Shown here one piece after another: positions 56,097 to 64,000 of a DNA stretch of 64,000 bases. The notes beneath the pieces are model-generated. The model was given only the letters and a program-made list of their open reading frames with translations. It was not told the origin of the DNA and did no database searches. The DNA lies in the NCBI GenBank assembly GCA_020852275.1, contig JADZBE010000011.1, positions 62,001 to 126,000 on the forward strand, in the 5' to 3' direction. Each line of letters opens with the position of its first letter. Positions within the stretch are counted from its first letter, which is position 1. The DNA is from Phycisphaerales bacterium (GTDB taxonomy: Bacteria > Planctomycetota > Phycisphaerae > UBA1845). The translations under genes and the position numbers were made by a program.

Positions 56097-57892
56097 CCAC
56101 CACCTGCGCACACCAGCTCGTGGGGTTCGCATCATGCGTTTTCGACGGGGCGGATATCGTCGAGGTGCGGCGGTTGCACGAGATGCGGCGCGGTGGGATT
56201 TCCACGTGGCATCGCGCGGATGAACTGCACACACTCGCGGACGCGCTTGCATCGGACAACGCCCGTGGTGAACAGCTCTACATCGGGGCGAACCCGCGCA
56301 ACCGTCACGGCGGGACGAAGGCGGCGGACGTGGCGCTCGCCCGATGCGTGTTCGCGGATTTCGACGGCGTGAGCGTCGAGGAAGCCCACGATCGGATCGA
56401 AGCGGCGCGGCTGCCCGCGCCGACGCTGATACTTTTCTCGGGGCACGGGGTACACGCCTATTGGCGGCTGGCGGAACCGATCACCGACCCTGCGTTCTGG
56501 ACGCACGTCCAGCGGCGACTTGCAATAGCGCTCGATTCCGATCCCGCCGTGAAAGACGCGCCGCGCATCATGCGGCTTCCCGGATTCCTGAATCTAAAAG
56601 ACCCTTCGCGCCCGGTGCAAGCCGAGATTATCGAAGCCGATCCGTCGCGCGTCTGCGAGCTGGCCGACATTTTCGATCACCTGCCCGAAGCTGAGGAAGC
56701 GCGACCCCAACGCGCCGCGCAAGCCGATGCGACTCCCCGTAGTGTCAACACGCTGGCAGCTATGGCCAAGGCCGCTAACTACGCGGCGAAGTGGGAACCG
56801 GTCGCGCAAGGGGGGCGCAACCCGGCGGCGCTTCGGCACGCGGCGCAGCTTACCCGTGATTTCGCGCTGACGGATGATGAAGCCTTACCCCTACTTCGCG
56901 CGTGGAACTCACAAAACTCCCCGCCGTTGGACGAGGGGGAATTGTTGGAATGTCTGCACAACGGGAGGAAGTATGGTCAACGCGAGTACGGCTCGAAAGC
57001 CCCACCGACGGATTCGCTTCCCGCTCAAGGCCCGCCGTGGTGGAGTCTGGATGAAGTAGTGAAGATGCCAGAATATCGGCACGGACTGGAAGCGGTTTCA
57101 AGCGGCTTTCATCGGATCAATGCGATACTCGGCGGCGGATTCCGGCGACAGATGACCTACGTTCTGGGCGGGCGCACGGGCGGCGCGAAGTCGGCGCTCG
57201 TGGCCAACATCGCGCGACGCGCGGCGCTGGACGGCGCGCCCGTACTCTACTTCAAGCTGGAGGAATCCATCCGTGAAGCCGTCTACCGGCTACACGCGAT
57301 CACGGCACAAGTGGACCTGCGCGTTTTGCTCGACGGAATAGCGAATGCAAGCGCGGATGATCGCGCGAAACTATTGGATGCGTGGCAACTACTCCGCGCG
57401 CTTCCGATTATGGTGAGCGACCGGCGCGCGATCGGTTCGATCATGCGAATCATCGGCGAATGGTCGAAAGCCGGGGGCAAGCTGGTATTGCTGGACCAGC
57501 TCTCCCAAGTCGAGACCGACGCGGAAGTCGGCTTCCAACATGCAACCCTTGTGAGCGGCGCGCTTCGGCGGGCGGCGTGCGACTTCAACTTGCCCATCGT
57601 CATCGTGTCGCAAGTCAACCGACCGGCGGCGGCGAACAAGTCGAAAGAGCTGAGCGCGCACGACCTGCGCGATTCGGGGATGCTGGAGAATGACCCGGCG
57701 GCGGTGTTGCTGATCGACAAGGCGCGCGATCCGACGGGACCGCAGTACGGACCGGCGATGAAGTTGCTTCAGCTTGTCGTGGGGAAGAATCGCTACGGAC
57801 CGCTGACGAAGCCGGGCGATCCGATCGAGCTGGCATGGTGGCCGGAGAGCGGGCGCGTTGAGGACGTGGCACTCGTGGAGGCCGTGGCATGA
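56093..57892 (+). CDS. Primase-polymerase / DnaB-like helicase fusion
   Basis: 599 residues from GTG 56093. The N-terminal half looks like an archaeo-eukaryotic primase-type domain: ARCVFADFDGVSVEEA, LFSGHGVHAYWRLAEP, then DAPRIMRLPGFLNLKDP, a set seen in phage and plasmid primases. The C-terminal half from about residue 340 is a RecA-fold DnaB/RepA-like helicase: VLGGRTGGAKSALVANIA (P-loop with Ala in place of the second Gly of GK[ST]), KLVLLDQLSQVE (Walker B-like) and PIVIVSQVNRPA. Such fusions replicate satellite elements and plasmids. It overlaps the previous and following genes by four bases. This implies the element can replicate itself. Confidence 0.87.
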   Translation: MTTTCAHQLVGFASCVFDGADIVEVRRLHEMRRGGISTWHRADELHTLADALASDNARGEQLYIGANPRNRHGGTKAADVALARCVFADFDGVSVEEAHDRIEAARLPAPTLILFSGHGVHAYWRLAEPITDPAFWTHVQRRLAIALDSDPAVKDAPRIMRLPGFLNLKDPSRPVQAEIIEADPSRVCELADIFDHLPEAEEARPQRAAQADATPRSVNTLAAMAKAANYAAKWEPVAQGGRNPAALRHAAQLTRDFALTDDEALPLLRAWNSQNSPPLDEGELLECLHNGRKYGQREYGSKAPPTDSLPAQGPPWWSLDEVVKMPEYRHGLEAVSSGFHRINAILGGGFRRQMTYVLGGRTGGAKSALVANIARRAALDGAPVLYFKLEESIREAVYRLHAITAQVDLRVLLDGIANASADDRAKLLDAWQLLRALPIMVSDRRAIGSIMRIIGEWSKAGGKLVLLDQLSQVETDAEVGFQHATLVSGALRRAACDFNLPIVIVSQVNRPAAANKSKELSAHDLRDSGMLENDPAAVLLIDKARDPTGPQYGPAMKLLQLVVGKNRYGPLTKPGDPIELAWWPESGRVEDVALVEAVA

Positions 57893-58509
57893 AGCGGACG
57901 CGCTGGCCGCTGGCGAAGCTCTACGCGGAATGCTGGGCCGCGCCGATTGTCTGGGTCGCGCTCCTGGATATGAAGCGGGAGCGCGGATCGTCCGTCGTCA
58001 CGCCGACGCGGGCAATGCTTTCCGCATCGACTGGAATCCGCCGACTGCAAACGATTTCGGATGCGCTGACAACCCTGGAGCGGGCTTTATGGATTGACCG
58101 GGTTCACGTCCCCCTGGGGACCGGCGCAGCTCGGGCAACCGGGCTTCGGATCGTCATTCGTGAGGGCACTTCCCGTAGGCAACGCGGCGCGCGTCATACG
58201 GCGACAATCGCCGTAAGCAACACGGCGCGTTGCAAGGGTAAGCAACACGGCGCGTTGCTTGACTCTCTTACAGAGAGGGGAACGCCCCGCGCTGAGGGCG
58301 GGGGCATTCCCAAAAACACCCGGACGCCAACCGTACGGGAGATTCAAGAGCGCGTCGCGGAACAAGACCGGCAGGACCGTGCGCGCCTGTTGGGCACGGC
58401 TCCCAAGACTGGCGGGAAGGCGGGTTCCTGCCCCGCTGGCGAACGCAACGGCGTCGGGACGGGTTTCGACACCCCGGCGGGGATGCTGAGCGGGAAGGGA
58501 ACCGCGTGA
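57889..58509 (+). CDS. Element protein, possible winged-helix regulator
   Basis: 206 residues. The N-terminal third (PLAKLYAECWAAPIVWVALLD, TRAMLSASTGIRRLQTISDALTTLERALWI) has the helix pattern of a winged-helix DNA-binding domain of the kind used to read 'new or old host' in replication modules. The C-terminal part is low-complexity and basic. It overlaps its neighbours by four bases each side. The function is not assignable. Confidence 0.65.
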   Translation: MKRTRWPLAKLYAECWAAPIVWVALLDMKRERGSSVVTPTRAMLSASTGIRRLQTISDALTTLERALWIDRVHVPLGTGAARATGLRIVIREGTSRRQRGARHTATIAVSNTARCKGKQHGALLDSLTERGTPRAEGGGIPKNTRTPTVREIQERVAEQDRQDRARLLGTAPKTGGKAGSCPAGERNGVGTGFDTPAGMLSGKGTA

Positions 58510-59084
58510 AGCTTTCCCCGACGATCATCATCGACACGCGCGAACAAGCGCCGTTCACGTTTGCCAACCTGCCGAGCGAGCCGGGCACGCTGGACACCGG
58601 GGACTACTCCGTCCGTGGACTGGAGCATCTTGTCGCGGTGGAACGCAAGAGCCTGGACGATCTGCTCGCGTGCGTCGGTCGGGAACGGGAGCGGTTCAAG
58701 CGCGAGTTGCAACGGCTCCGGGCGTATCGCTTCCGGCTCCTGATCGTCGAAGCATCGGCGGCGGACCTGGAGCAAGGGACGTATCCACAAGCGGCGGACA
58801 CCCTGAACCGCAACGGGCAGGCGTCGGGGACGGCTCCCCTTGGGGGATCGGGGACCGCTCCCCAAGCGGCGGACCCCTTGCGCCGTCCGTGGCGATCGAA
58901 GCTGACCCCGGCGCACGTGCTGGGGAGCCTGGCGGCATGGACGGCGCAATACACGCTGCCCGTCTGGCTGGGCGGGACGCACGACGAATCCGGGCGCTTT
59001 GTCGAGCGGTTTCTGTATCAGGCGGCGCGGTGCGTGGCGGATGAAGCGGAAGCGGTTTTCGGGAAGCTGAAAGAAAGCGCTTGA
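58506..59084 (+). CDS. ERCC4-type nuclease
   Basis: 192 residues from GTG 58506. The XPF/MUS81-type nuclease core is clear: IIIDTREQAPFTF, LDTGDYSVRGLEHLVAVERKSLDDL (the ERK catalytic motif), then FRLLIVEA. Members cut branched or flap DNA in phages and mobile elements. A segment of about 30 residues with GTAPLGGSGTAP (near residues 103-118) is encoded by a palindromic repeat and interrupts the usual 'YP...LTPAHVLGSLAAW' joint. It overlaps the previous gene by four bases (GTGA). Confidence 0.88.
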   Translation: MKLSPTIIIDTREQAPFTFANLPSEPGTLDTGDYSVRGLEHLVAVERKSLDDLLACVGRERERFKRELQRLRAYRFRLLIVEASAADLEQGTYPQAADTLNRNGQASGTAPLGGSGTAPQAADPLRRPWRSKLTPAHVLGSLAAWTAQYTLPVWLGGTHDESGRFVERFLYQAARCVADEAEAVFGKLKESA

Positions 59085-59108
59085 CTTAGTAATGAATGGT
59101 GATATCAT
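59081..59108 (+). promoter_or_regulatory. Possible sigma-70-type promoter for the XRE/integrase genes
   Basis: TTGACT at 59081-59086 and TATCAT at 59103-59108 with a 16-base spacer in an A/T-rich patch unlike its surroundings. It overlaps the first possible ATG codons of the XRE gene, so it would favour the ATG at 59116 if real. Confidence 0.35.
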
Positions 59109-59319
59109 GGAGGTTATGAACCTTATCGGATCGTTGAAAACGGCGGCTCGCAAGAGCGGGATGAGCATGAATGAAATATCGAGGCGGACGGGGCTGGCGT
59201 ACCAGATTGTTCACGGCTTCCTGAAGGGCGAGCGGGATATCGCTATTTCATCGGCGGTGAAGCTGGCGGACGTGCTGGACCTGGAGCTGCGCCCGAAGGC
59301 AACGAAAGGGGGCAAGTAA
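59092..59319 (+). CDS. XRE/Cro-type helix-turn-helix regulator
   Basis: 75 residues from ATG 59092; ATG 59107 and 59116 are also possible. The helix-turn-helix is SGMSMNEISRRTGLAYQIVHGFLKGERDIAISSAVKLADVL, typical of Cro/CI-like repressors. The stop overlaps the integrase start by one base (TAATG), so regulator and integrase are cotranslated. It likely controls excision or its own promoter. Confidence 0.87.
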   Translation: MNGDIMEVMNLIGSLKTAARKSGMSMNEISRRTGLAYQIVHGFLKGERDIAISSAVKLADVLDLELRPKATKGGK

Positions 59320-60788
59320 TGCGGCGATCGAAGGGCACGTTGTATCGACCCGTGACGGTGCGGAACGTCGGCGGGCGGAAGGTGAAGCGCAAGGCCGCGT
59401 TCTACTGGGCGCGGTACACCGATGCGGCTGGCGCGAAGCGAAACCATGCGCTGACCCTGCCCGACGGCGAATCGCGGATCACCTACAAGGACGTGGCACG
59501 CTCGGCGCTGGACGCGATCCTGAAGCGCGTCGAGCGCGAATCCGCCGGGCTGATCGACCGCACGGTGGAGGCGGCGCGGACGCCGATGCGGAAGGTGCTG
59601 GCGGACTACGCTCGATACCTGCGGCGGAAGGCCGTGAGCCGAACGCATTTGAAGCAGACGGTCCAAGTCGGCAAGTGGTTCATCGAACACGCCGAGATAG
59701 CACGGATAGCGGACCTGACGGAAGAGCGCATCGACAAGGCCCTGGGCAGGCTGGCGGACTCGGGGCGCTCCGCGCGGACGTGCAACCTGTACCGGTCGCT
59801 CCTGCACTCGCTCTGTCGATACGCGATCCGGCACGCCAAACTCTTGACCTTCAATCCAGTCGAAGCCGTTGCACTTCGATCCGGCAAAACCGATACCCGG
59901 AAATCGCGCCGGGCGCTCACCGTCGATGAAGCAACGCGGCTCTTGAATGTCGCGGGAGGACGGCGGGACTTCTACTGCGTCCAGCTTTGGGCTGGGCTTC
60001 GCGTCGGCGAAGTGGCGGCGCTCGAATGGCGGGATGTTGAACTCGCGGGCGACCGACCGGCGATCCGGCTCCGGGCGGAAGCGACCAAGGCCAAGCGCGC
60101 CGACGTGCTGCCCCTGCATCCCGGCTTGCGGGACGTGCTGGCGACGATGCGTGAAGCCGTCCCGTTCGCCAAGCCGACGGACCGCGTGTTCGATTCGACG
60201 CCCACGCTTCGCACGTTCAAGCTGGACCTGGACCGCGCGGCGATCACCTGGCGCAAGGCCGACCATGACGACAACGCGAGCATCGACCGGCACGCCCTGC
60301 GGACCACGTTCGTAAGCTGGCTTGAAGCGGCGGGGGTGACGGGCACGGCCAAGCGCGTCCTGGCGCGCCACGCGGCGGTAGGCGTCACGGAGCGGCATTA
60401 CACGGACGCCCGGCTCCTGAACCTGTGGACGGAGATTGCAAAGCTCCCAGCGGTCCCGCGTGCGGCCGAAACGGCATCCCTGAAAGCGACGGGGACGGAA
60501 GGAAGGGCGACCGGAAGGGGAGTTATCCCATCCCGGCAACCGGCTTCCCCCCGCGTGCGTGCGCGAGGAAATCCCGTTGCACTGCCCGTTGCACTCCCGG
60601 TTGCACTTCACAACGGCATTCGGGGGGTAAACGTGGCATTTAGCGGCATGATGGGCGGAAGTGCCAGCATCGTGGCACAAGGCGAAAATCCCGAGAAAAC
60701 CCGCGATTTTCCGCAAAAAAACGACTACCGGAGGAGGGACTCGAACCCTCGGCCTTCTGATCCACAGTCAGACGCTCTAACCAACTGA
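59319..60788 (+). CDS. Tyrosine site-specific integrase
   Basis: 489 residues. A SAM-like core-binding region lies at about 90-170. The catalytic domain shows LWAGLRVGEVAALEWRDV (Arg I), HALRTTFVSWLE (H-x-x-R) and LARHAAVGVTERHYTDA (His and nucleophile Tyr), so the R-H-R-H-Y set is present. The C-terminal tail of about 100 residues is unusual. It includes ALPVALPVAL encoded by the arm-type repeats, and its last codons (RPSDPQSDALTN) run into the antisense of the tRNA. It integrates the element at tRNA-His. Confidence 0.94.
   Translation: MRRSKGTLYRPVTVRNVGGRKVKRKAAFYWARYTDAAGAKRNHALTLPDGESRITYKDVARSALDAILKRVERESAGLIDRTVEAARTPMRKVLADYARYLRRKAVSRTHLKQTVQVGKWFIEHAEIARIADLTEERIDKALGRLADSGRSARTCNLYRSLLHSLCRYAIRHAKLLTFNPVEAVALRSGKTDTRKSRRALTVDEATRLLNVAGGRRDFYCVQLWAGLRVGEVAALEWRDVELAGDRPAIRLRAEATKAKRADVLPLHPGLRDVLATMREAVPFAKPTDRVFDSTPTLRTFKLDLDRAAITWRKADHDDNASIDRHALRTTFVSWLEAAGVTGTAKRVLARHAAVGVTERHYTDARLLNLWTEIAKLPAVPRAAETASLKATGTEGRATGRGVIPSRQPASPRVRARGNPVALPVALPVALHNGIRGVNVAFSGMMGGSASIVAQGENPEKTRDFPQKNDYRRRDSNPRPSDPQSDALTN
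60573..60606. promoter_or_regulatory. Right candidate integrase arm-type sites
   Basis: CCCG(G)TTGCAC at 60573-60582, 60585-60594 and 60596-60606, within the 3' end of the integrase gene. Same sequence and orientation as the left set at 52228-52277. Confidence 0.55.
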
Positions 60789-60799
60789 GCTACCCCGGC
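60726..60799 (-). tRNA. tRNA-His (anticodon GTG)
   Basis: The 74-base cloverleaf reads GCCGGGG acceptor, GCTC/GAGC D-stem, anticodon stem TCTGA/TCAGA with loop CTGTGGA (anticodon GTG), variable AGGCC, T-arm GAGGG-TTCGAGT-CCCTC, acceptor CTCCGGT and discriminator A. No CCA is encoded. The base before position 1 is T, so the usual G(-1):C73 pair of tRNA-His is not encoded. The 3' part is supplied by the integrated element. Confidence 0.92.
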
Positions 60800-61563
60800 A
60801 CGACGCGAGAACGCGCCGATCACGGGTGATTCTAGGCGGGAACCTGCGTTCTTGGAAGCACCCACCGGACGGCGGCGGCTGGGACTCGGTGCGCGTCGGC
60901 CGTCCGTCAAGCAGCCCGCCGTGGAGGACGTTTTCGGGTGGGGCAGCGGCTTTCCAGCCGGTGATTCGTCGGCGGTTGGGCCGGGGCACCAGGTTGCAAA
61001 TTGCATCGCCAGCCGTGCACCACGGCTGCTATCCGGCGTCTTGGCGAGCGGCCCCTTTCTGGCGCGACGGGTTCTGATTTCGGAACTCCGGTTACTTGAC
61101 GAACAGACCCTCGTTGGCGCGGGGGGTTTTGATCTCGACGTCCCGGCGTTTCAGCGTTTCGGCGTCCTGGCGTCAAAGCGTCCCGGCGGCTCAGCGTTTC
61201 GGCATCTCGGCGTTTCTGCGTCTCCCCCCAATGCCGTCGGGGGCGTGGGGCAAGGGCCTTTCAAGTATTCCATTTCCCAGCTACGGCGATCAACTCCTCC
61301 CTTCGTTTTTCGACCGGCACGCAAGCTACGTCAACACATGCTTACGCCGAATACACCGAGAGCATGCCGCGCAGCCGAGAATTGAAGGGCCCTGCGGACA
61401 AGCTCAGCATGGCAGCCTCCCTTCGTCACATGCTTGCGCACCCGGCAACATGCTCACGCTGAGTACCGCGAGAGCATGCCACCCTGGCGAGATTGGAATG
61501 GCCCTGGGCGCGGGGCTGAGCAGGTTCGCCGCTGACGGGGCGATCGCTATACTGACCCGCGAC
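60800..61563. other. Intergenic region upstream of mutL with repeats
   Basis: No gene is recognised, although the mutL frame stays open through much of it. Bases 61139-61229 are a degenerate GGCGTTTC/GCGTTTCA array like 33003-33040. Bases 61450-61483 (and a diverged copy near 61338-61368) are the palindrome seen inverted at 4467-4500. Confidence 0.65.
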
Positions 61564-63642
61564 ATGGCCGTTCCATCGCGCATCCGGGTGCTGCCGCCGC
61601 TGCTGGTCAACAAGATCGCCGCGGGCGAGGTGATCGAGCGCCCGGCCAGCGTGGTGAAGGAGTTGCTGGACAACGCCATCGACGCCGGTCGTTCGGAACC
61701 GCTGACGGGCCCGCTGGAGGTGACGGTCGCGTTCGACAAGGGCGGGACGGAGCTGATCCGCGTCACCGACAATGCCTCGGGCATGACGCCGGAGGAGCTG
61801 AAGCTGGCCGTCGCGGCGCACGCCACCAGCAAGCTGGCGGACGAAGACGACCTGTACAACATCGCCACTCTGGGGTTTCGCGGGGAAGCGCTGGCGAGCA
61901 TCGGCGCGGTGTCCTACCTGCGGATGCTGTCGCGGCGGCATGACGCGGAGGCGGGGCACGAGGTCCGCGTGTCGGGGCGGGAGTTTCAAACCTCCGCCGC
62001 GGCCGGGTGCGCGGCCGGCACGACGGTCGAAGTCCGCGACCTGTTCTACAACGTTCCCGCGCGGCGCAAGTTTCTTAAGGCCGCCGCGACGGAAACGGGG
62101 CACATTACCGAAGTTTTCACGCGCGCGGCGCTGGCGTTTCCCGAGGTGGGTCTGCGGCTGATCAACAATGGGAAGACGGTCCACAATCTCCCGCCGACGC
62201 CTAGCCGTGCGGCGCGCATCGCCGCCCTTTTCGGGCAGGAGCTGTCGAATGCCCTTCTGAGCATCGAGCGAAATGAGCGCGGGCTGATTCTCCACGCCTG
62301 CGCCGCCCCGCCGGCGCAGTCGCGCGCCACCGGGACGTGGCAGTACTTCTTCGTCAACGGGCGCTACATCCGCGACCGCTTCCTGCAACACGCGGTGAAG
62401 GAAGCGTATCGCGGGCTGATGGAGCCGATTCGTTTCCCCGTCGTGTTTCTCTACCTGACGATCGACCCGCACTTGGTGGACGTGAATGTGCATCCGACCA
62501 AGATCGAAGTCCGCTGGGCCGACTCGAACCTGATCCACTCGCAGGTGCTCAGCAGTCTGCGCGAGGCGCTGCAGCGAGCAGACCTAACTCCCGGGCTGCG
62601 GACGGACCGCGCGCGCCCGCCGATCGACCCGGCCGAGCAGGATCGCCTGCGCCGCGAGTTCGCCGAGTTGTTGCTGTCGAAGCCGCCCCTGCTGCAGTCG
62701 CCGGGGGATTACTCGAACAGGCCGCCGCACGAGGGCCCGGCAGCCACCGGCAATCACGGTTTCGCAGCCGCGCGAGGCGAGGGAGGACTACAGGCCGATC
62801 GCGGCATGGGCGGATTCCATGGCGGGCACGGCGAGGGCGCGTGCACGCCGCCGGCTGGACCCGGGCAGCCCACGCTCCGCGACGCCGCGCAGATGTGGCG
62901 GTCGTTCTACGACAGACCCGATCGGGCGCCTGCGAGGGTTGATTCGCCTGTGGCGCAGCAGTCTGCGCATACGGACGGTCCCATGCCGGAACCGTGGCGG
63001 GCGCCGGATGCCCTGCGTGCCGCCGAGGGATCCGCGCAAGCCGGCATCGGCGCGGCCTTCGGTCTGGATCCGCAGCGCCGTGCCATTCAGCTTCACAACA
63101 TGTACATCGTCGCCGAGACGGATGATGGACTGCTCATCATCGACCAGCACGCGCTGCACGAGCGCATCATGTACGAGGTGCTGCGCTCGCGGATCATGAG
63201 CGGACCGCTCGAGTCGCAGCGCCTGCTCCTGCCGGAGACGATCAAGGCCTCGCCGCAGGATCTGGCGGTCATCGAATCGCGCCGCGACCTGCTGGAGCGT
63301 CTGGGCATCGAGGCGGACGCGTTCGGCGCGGATCGCATCGCGGTCCACGCGTTCCCCACGCTGCTGCGCGAGGCGGATGTCCCCGCGTTCCTCCGCGACC
63401 TGCTCGACCGCCTCGCGCGGCACACGGAGCATGAGCAACCCGAGGCGCTGATCCACGCCGTGCTGGACATGATGGCATGCAAGGCCGCGATCAAAGCCGG
63501 CGATCCGCTGACGCCCGACGAGATCGACGCGCTGGTGGCGCAGAAGCAGTTGGTCGAGCGGTCGAGCAACTGCCCGCACGGGCGTCCGACGACGCTGCGC
63601 TTGACGAAGTCCGACCTGGAGCGGCAGTTCAAGCGGACCTAG
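61564..63642 (+). CDS. mutL: DNA mismatch repair protein MutL
   Basis: 692 residues from ATG 61564. GHKL ATPase motifs are complete: [49 protein letters not shown], then [20 protein letters not shown] and [10 protein letters not shown] linker of about 170 residues (rich in Gly, His, Pro) precedes the C-terminal dimerisation domain ([29 protein letters not shown]). An endonuclease motif [12 protein letters not shown] similar to DQHA(x)2E(x)4E is visible, and CPHGRPT near the end fits the zinc-binding partner motif. It acts with MutS in mismatch repair. It is followed by a strong terminator. Confidence 0.96.
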   Translation: MAVPSRIRVLPPLLVNKIAAGEVIERPASVVKELLDNAIDAGRSEPLTGPLEVTVAFDKGGTELIRVTDNASGMTPEELKLAVAAHATSKLADEDDLYNIATLGFRGEALASIGAVSYLRMLSRRHDAEAGHEVRVSGREFQTSAAAGCAAGTTVEVRDLFYNVPARRKFLKAAATETGHITEVFTRAALAFPEVGLRLINNGKTVHNLPPTPSRAARIAALFGQELSNALLSIERNERGLILHACAAPPAQSRATGTWQYFFVNGRYIRDRFLQHAVKEAYRGLMEPIRFPVVFLYLTIDPHLVDVNVHPTKIEVRWADSNLIHSQVLSSLREALQRADLTPGLRTDRARPPIDPAEQDRLRREFAELLLSKPPLLQSPGDYSNRPPHEGPAATGNHGFAAARGEGGLQADRGMGGFHGGHGEGACTPPAGPGQPTLRDAAQMWRSFYDRPDRAPARVDSPVAQQSAHTDGPMPEPWRAPDALRAAEGSAQAGIGAAFGLDPQRRAIQLHNMYIVAETDDGLLIIDQHALHERIMYEVLRSRIMSGPLESQRLLLPETIKASPQDLAVIESRRDLLERLGIEADAFGADRIAVHAFPTLLREADVPAFLRDLLDRLARHTEHEQPEALIHAVLDMMACKAAIKAGDPLTPDEIDALVAQKQLVERSSNCPHGRPTTLRLTKSDLERQFKRT

Positions 63643-63746
63643 GTCAGCGCCGCCACCGCGGTCGCCTCGAACCCGCCCGCGGAGACAGGGCTGCGTTGAC
63701 GGCGCGCTGCGCCGCGGATAACGTCAGCCTGAAAGAGCGGCGAGGC

Positions 63747-63773
63747 AGGCCCGGCGTCGGGCCTTCTTTTTTT
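63747..63773 (+). terminator. Intrinsic terminator after mutL
   Basis: AGGCCCG and CGGGCCT form a perfect seven-base stem with tetraloop GCGT, followed by TCTTTTTTT. It is a classical rho-independent terminator, about 105 bases after the mutL stop and before purA. Confidence 0.9.
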
Positions 63774-63800
63774 GGGCGCAGTTCAAAGACGCAAGGCGAC

Positions 63801-64000
63801 TTGAATCAGACATCAAAAACCGCCGTGACGGACGTGCATCCGGGGCACTCCTGTGTCTTCGGTCTGATGTGGGGCGACGAGGGCAAGGGAAAGATCGTGG
63901 ACCTGCTGGCCGGCGGGTTCGACTGCGTCGTCCGTTACAACGGCGGCGCGAATGCCGGGCACACGGTCTGGATCGGGCCGGAGAAGTTCGCTCTGCACCT
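63801..64000 (+). CDS. purA: Adenylosuccinate synthetase, N-terminal part (cut by window end)
   Basis: The frame gives [20 protein letters not shown], followed by [16 protein letters not shown]. This is the conserved GTP-binding N-terminus of PurA, which joins IMP and aspartate in AMP synthesis. The usual Gln in '[11 protein letters not shown]' is Met here. Candidate starts are TTG 63801, GTG 63825 and GTG 63834; none has a strong ribosome-binding site. The gene runs beyond base 64000. Confidence 0.93.
   Translation, partial: MNQTSKTAVTDVHPGHSCVFGLMWGDEGKGKIVDLLAGGFDCVVRYNGGANAGHTVWIGPEKFALH

Larger units (their letters stand above)
52135..60778. mobile_element. Integrated element in tRNA-His (about 8.6 kb)
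   Basis: Bounded by 46-bp direct repeats derived from the tRNA 3' part. A tyrosine integrase reads into the intact tRNA at the right end, as is usual for tRNA-targeting islands. Contents from left to right: tandem repeats, small unknown genes, a helix-turn-helix protein, candidate iterons, AlpA-like regulator, CxxC protein, primase-helicase, unknown, ERCC4-type nuclease, XRE regulator and integrase. All genes point rightward and many overlap by 1-4 bases. No capsid, terminase large subunit or conjugation gene is visible, so it is likely a satellite-type or integrative replicating element. Confidence 0.9.

Noticed and set aside
59092-60788. HigA-type antitoxin with missing toxin
   Set aside because: The XRE gene is coupled to the integrase, and no small toxin-like gene lies beside it. 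A regulator of the element is simpler.
61096-61563. Upstream extension of mutL
   Set aside because: It is made of repeat DNA (GGCGTTTC and palindromes). MutL homology begins at ATG 61564.

Overview
The window is GC-rich bacterial DNA. It looks like a member of the Planctomycetota, most probably a Phycisphaerae-like lineage. The evidence is lipoproteins with Asn/Asp/Gly ('NDN') linkers, squalene-cyclase-like repeat proteins, a MoxR/DUF58/VWA (Bat-type) operon, an ECF sigma factor paired with a zinc-finger TPR protein kinase, a zinc-ribbon membrane protein, and several families of short palindromic or tandem repeats that invade intergenic DNA and even reading frames. The taxonomy is inferred; there is no rRNA gene here.

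Layout. 1-8.6 kb: end of hemB, a Na+/solute symporter, a coiled-coil lipoprotein, a terpene-cyclase-like protein, an alcohol dehydrogenase interrupted by repeat-derived peptides, a parallel beta-helix protein, and a C2H2 zinc-finger/AT-hook/winged-helix protein. 9.6-18.1 kb: a giant TPR/beta-propeller secreted protein, a second cyclase-like protein, a candidate selenocysteine lipoprotein with an in-frame UGA in a U-x-x-C motif, and two tandem paralogous secreted proteins. 18.4-30.8 kb: a complete Bat-like operon (MoxR ATPase, DUF58, two VWA membrane proteins, TPR protein, BatD, BatE-like TPR/SH3) and a zinc-ribbon membrane protein. 30.9-40.6 kb: an electron-transfer locus with an octaheme, a tetraheme and a dodecaheme cytochrome, an NHL-propeller lipoprotein and a large probable outer-membrane barrel on the minus strand, then a divergent octaheme lipoprotein. 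Its content recalls porin-cytochrome conduits for extracellular electron transfer.

41-52 kb: a tiny lipoprotein, a nucleotidyltransferase/coiled-coil gene pair, an aminotransferase, a PKD/propeller lipoprotein, a homogentisate-dioxygenase-like enzyme, a DinB-fold protein, and the kinase/ECF sigma operon. 52.1-60.8 kb: an integrated element of about 8.6 kb in a tRNA-His gene, bounded by 46-bp direct repeats. It carries a tyrosine integrase next to the intact tRNA, an XRE regulator, an ERCC4-type nuclease, a primase-helicase, an AlpA-like regulator and small unknown genes, with candidate integrase arm sites at both ends and iteron-like repeats. 61.5-64 kb: mutL, a strong terminator, and the start of purA.

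The most notable points are the selenoprotein candidate with a SECIS-like hairpin at the UGA, the porin-cytochrome-like locus, the tRNA-His element, and recurrent conversion of repeat DNA into protein segments (dehydrogenase insertions, signal peptides, N-termini). All functional statements rest on reading the sequence; no database search was run.
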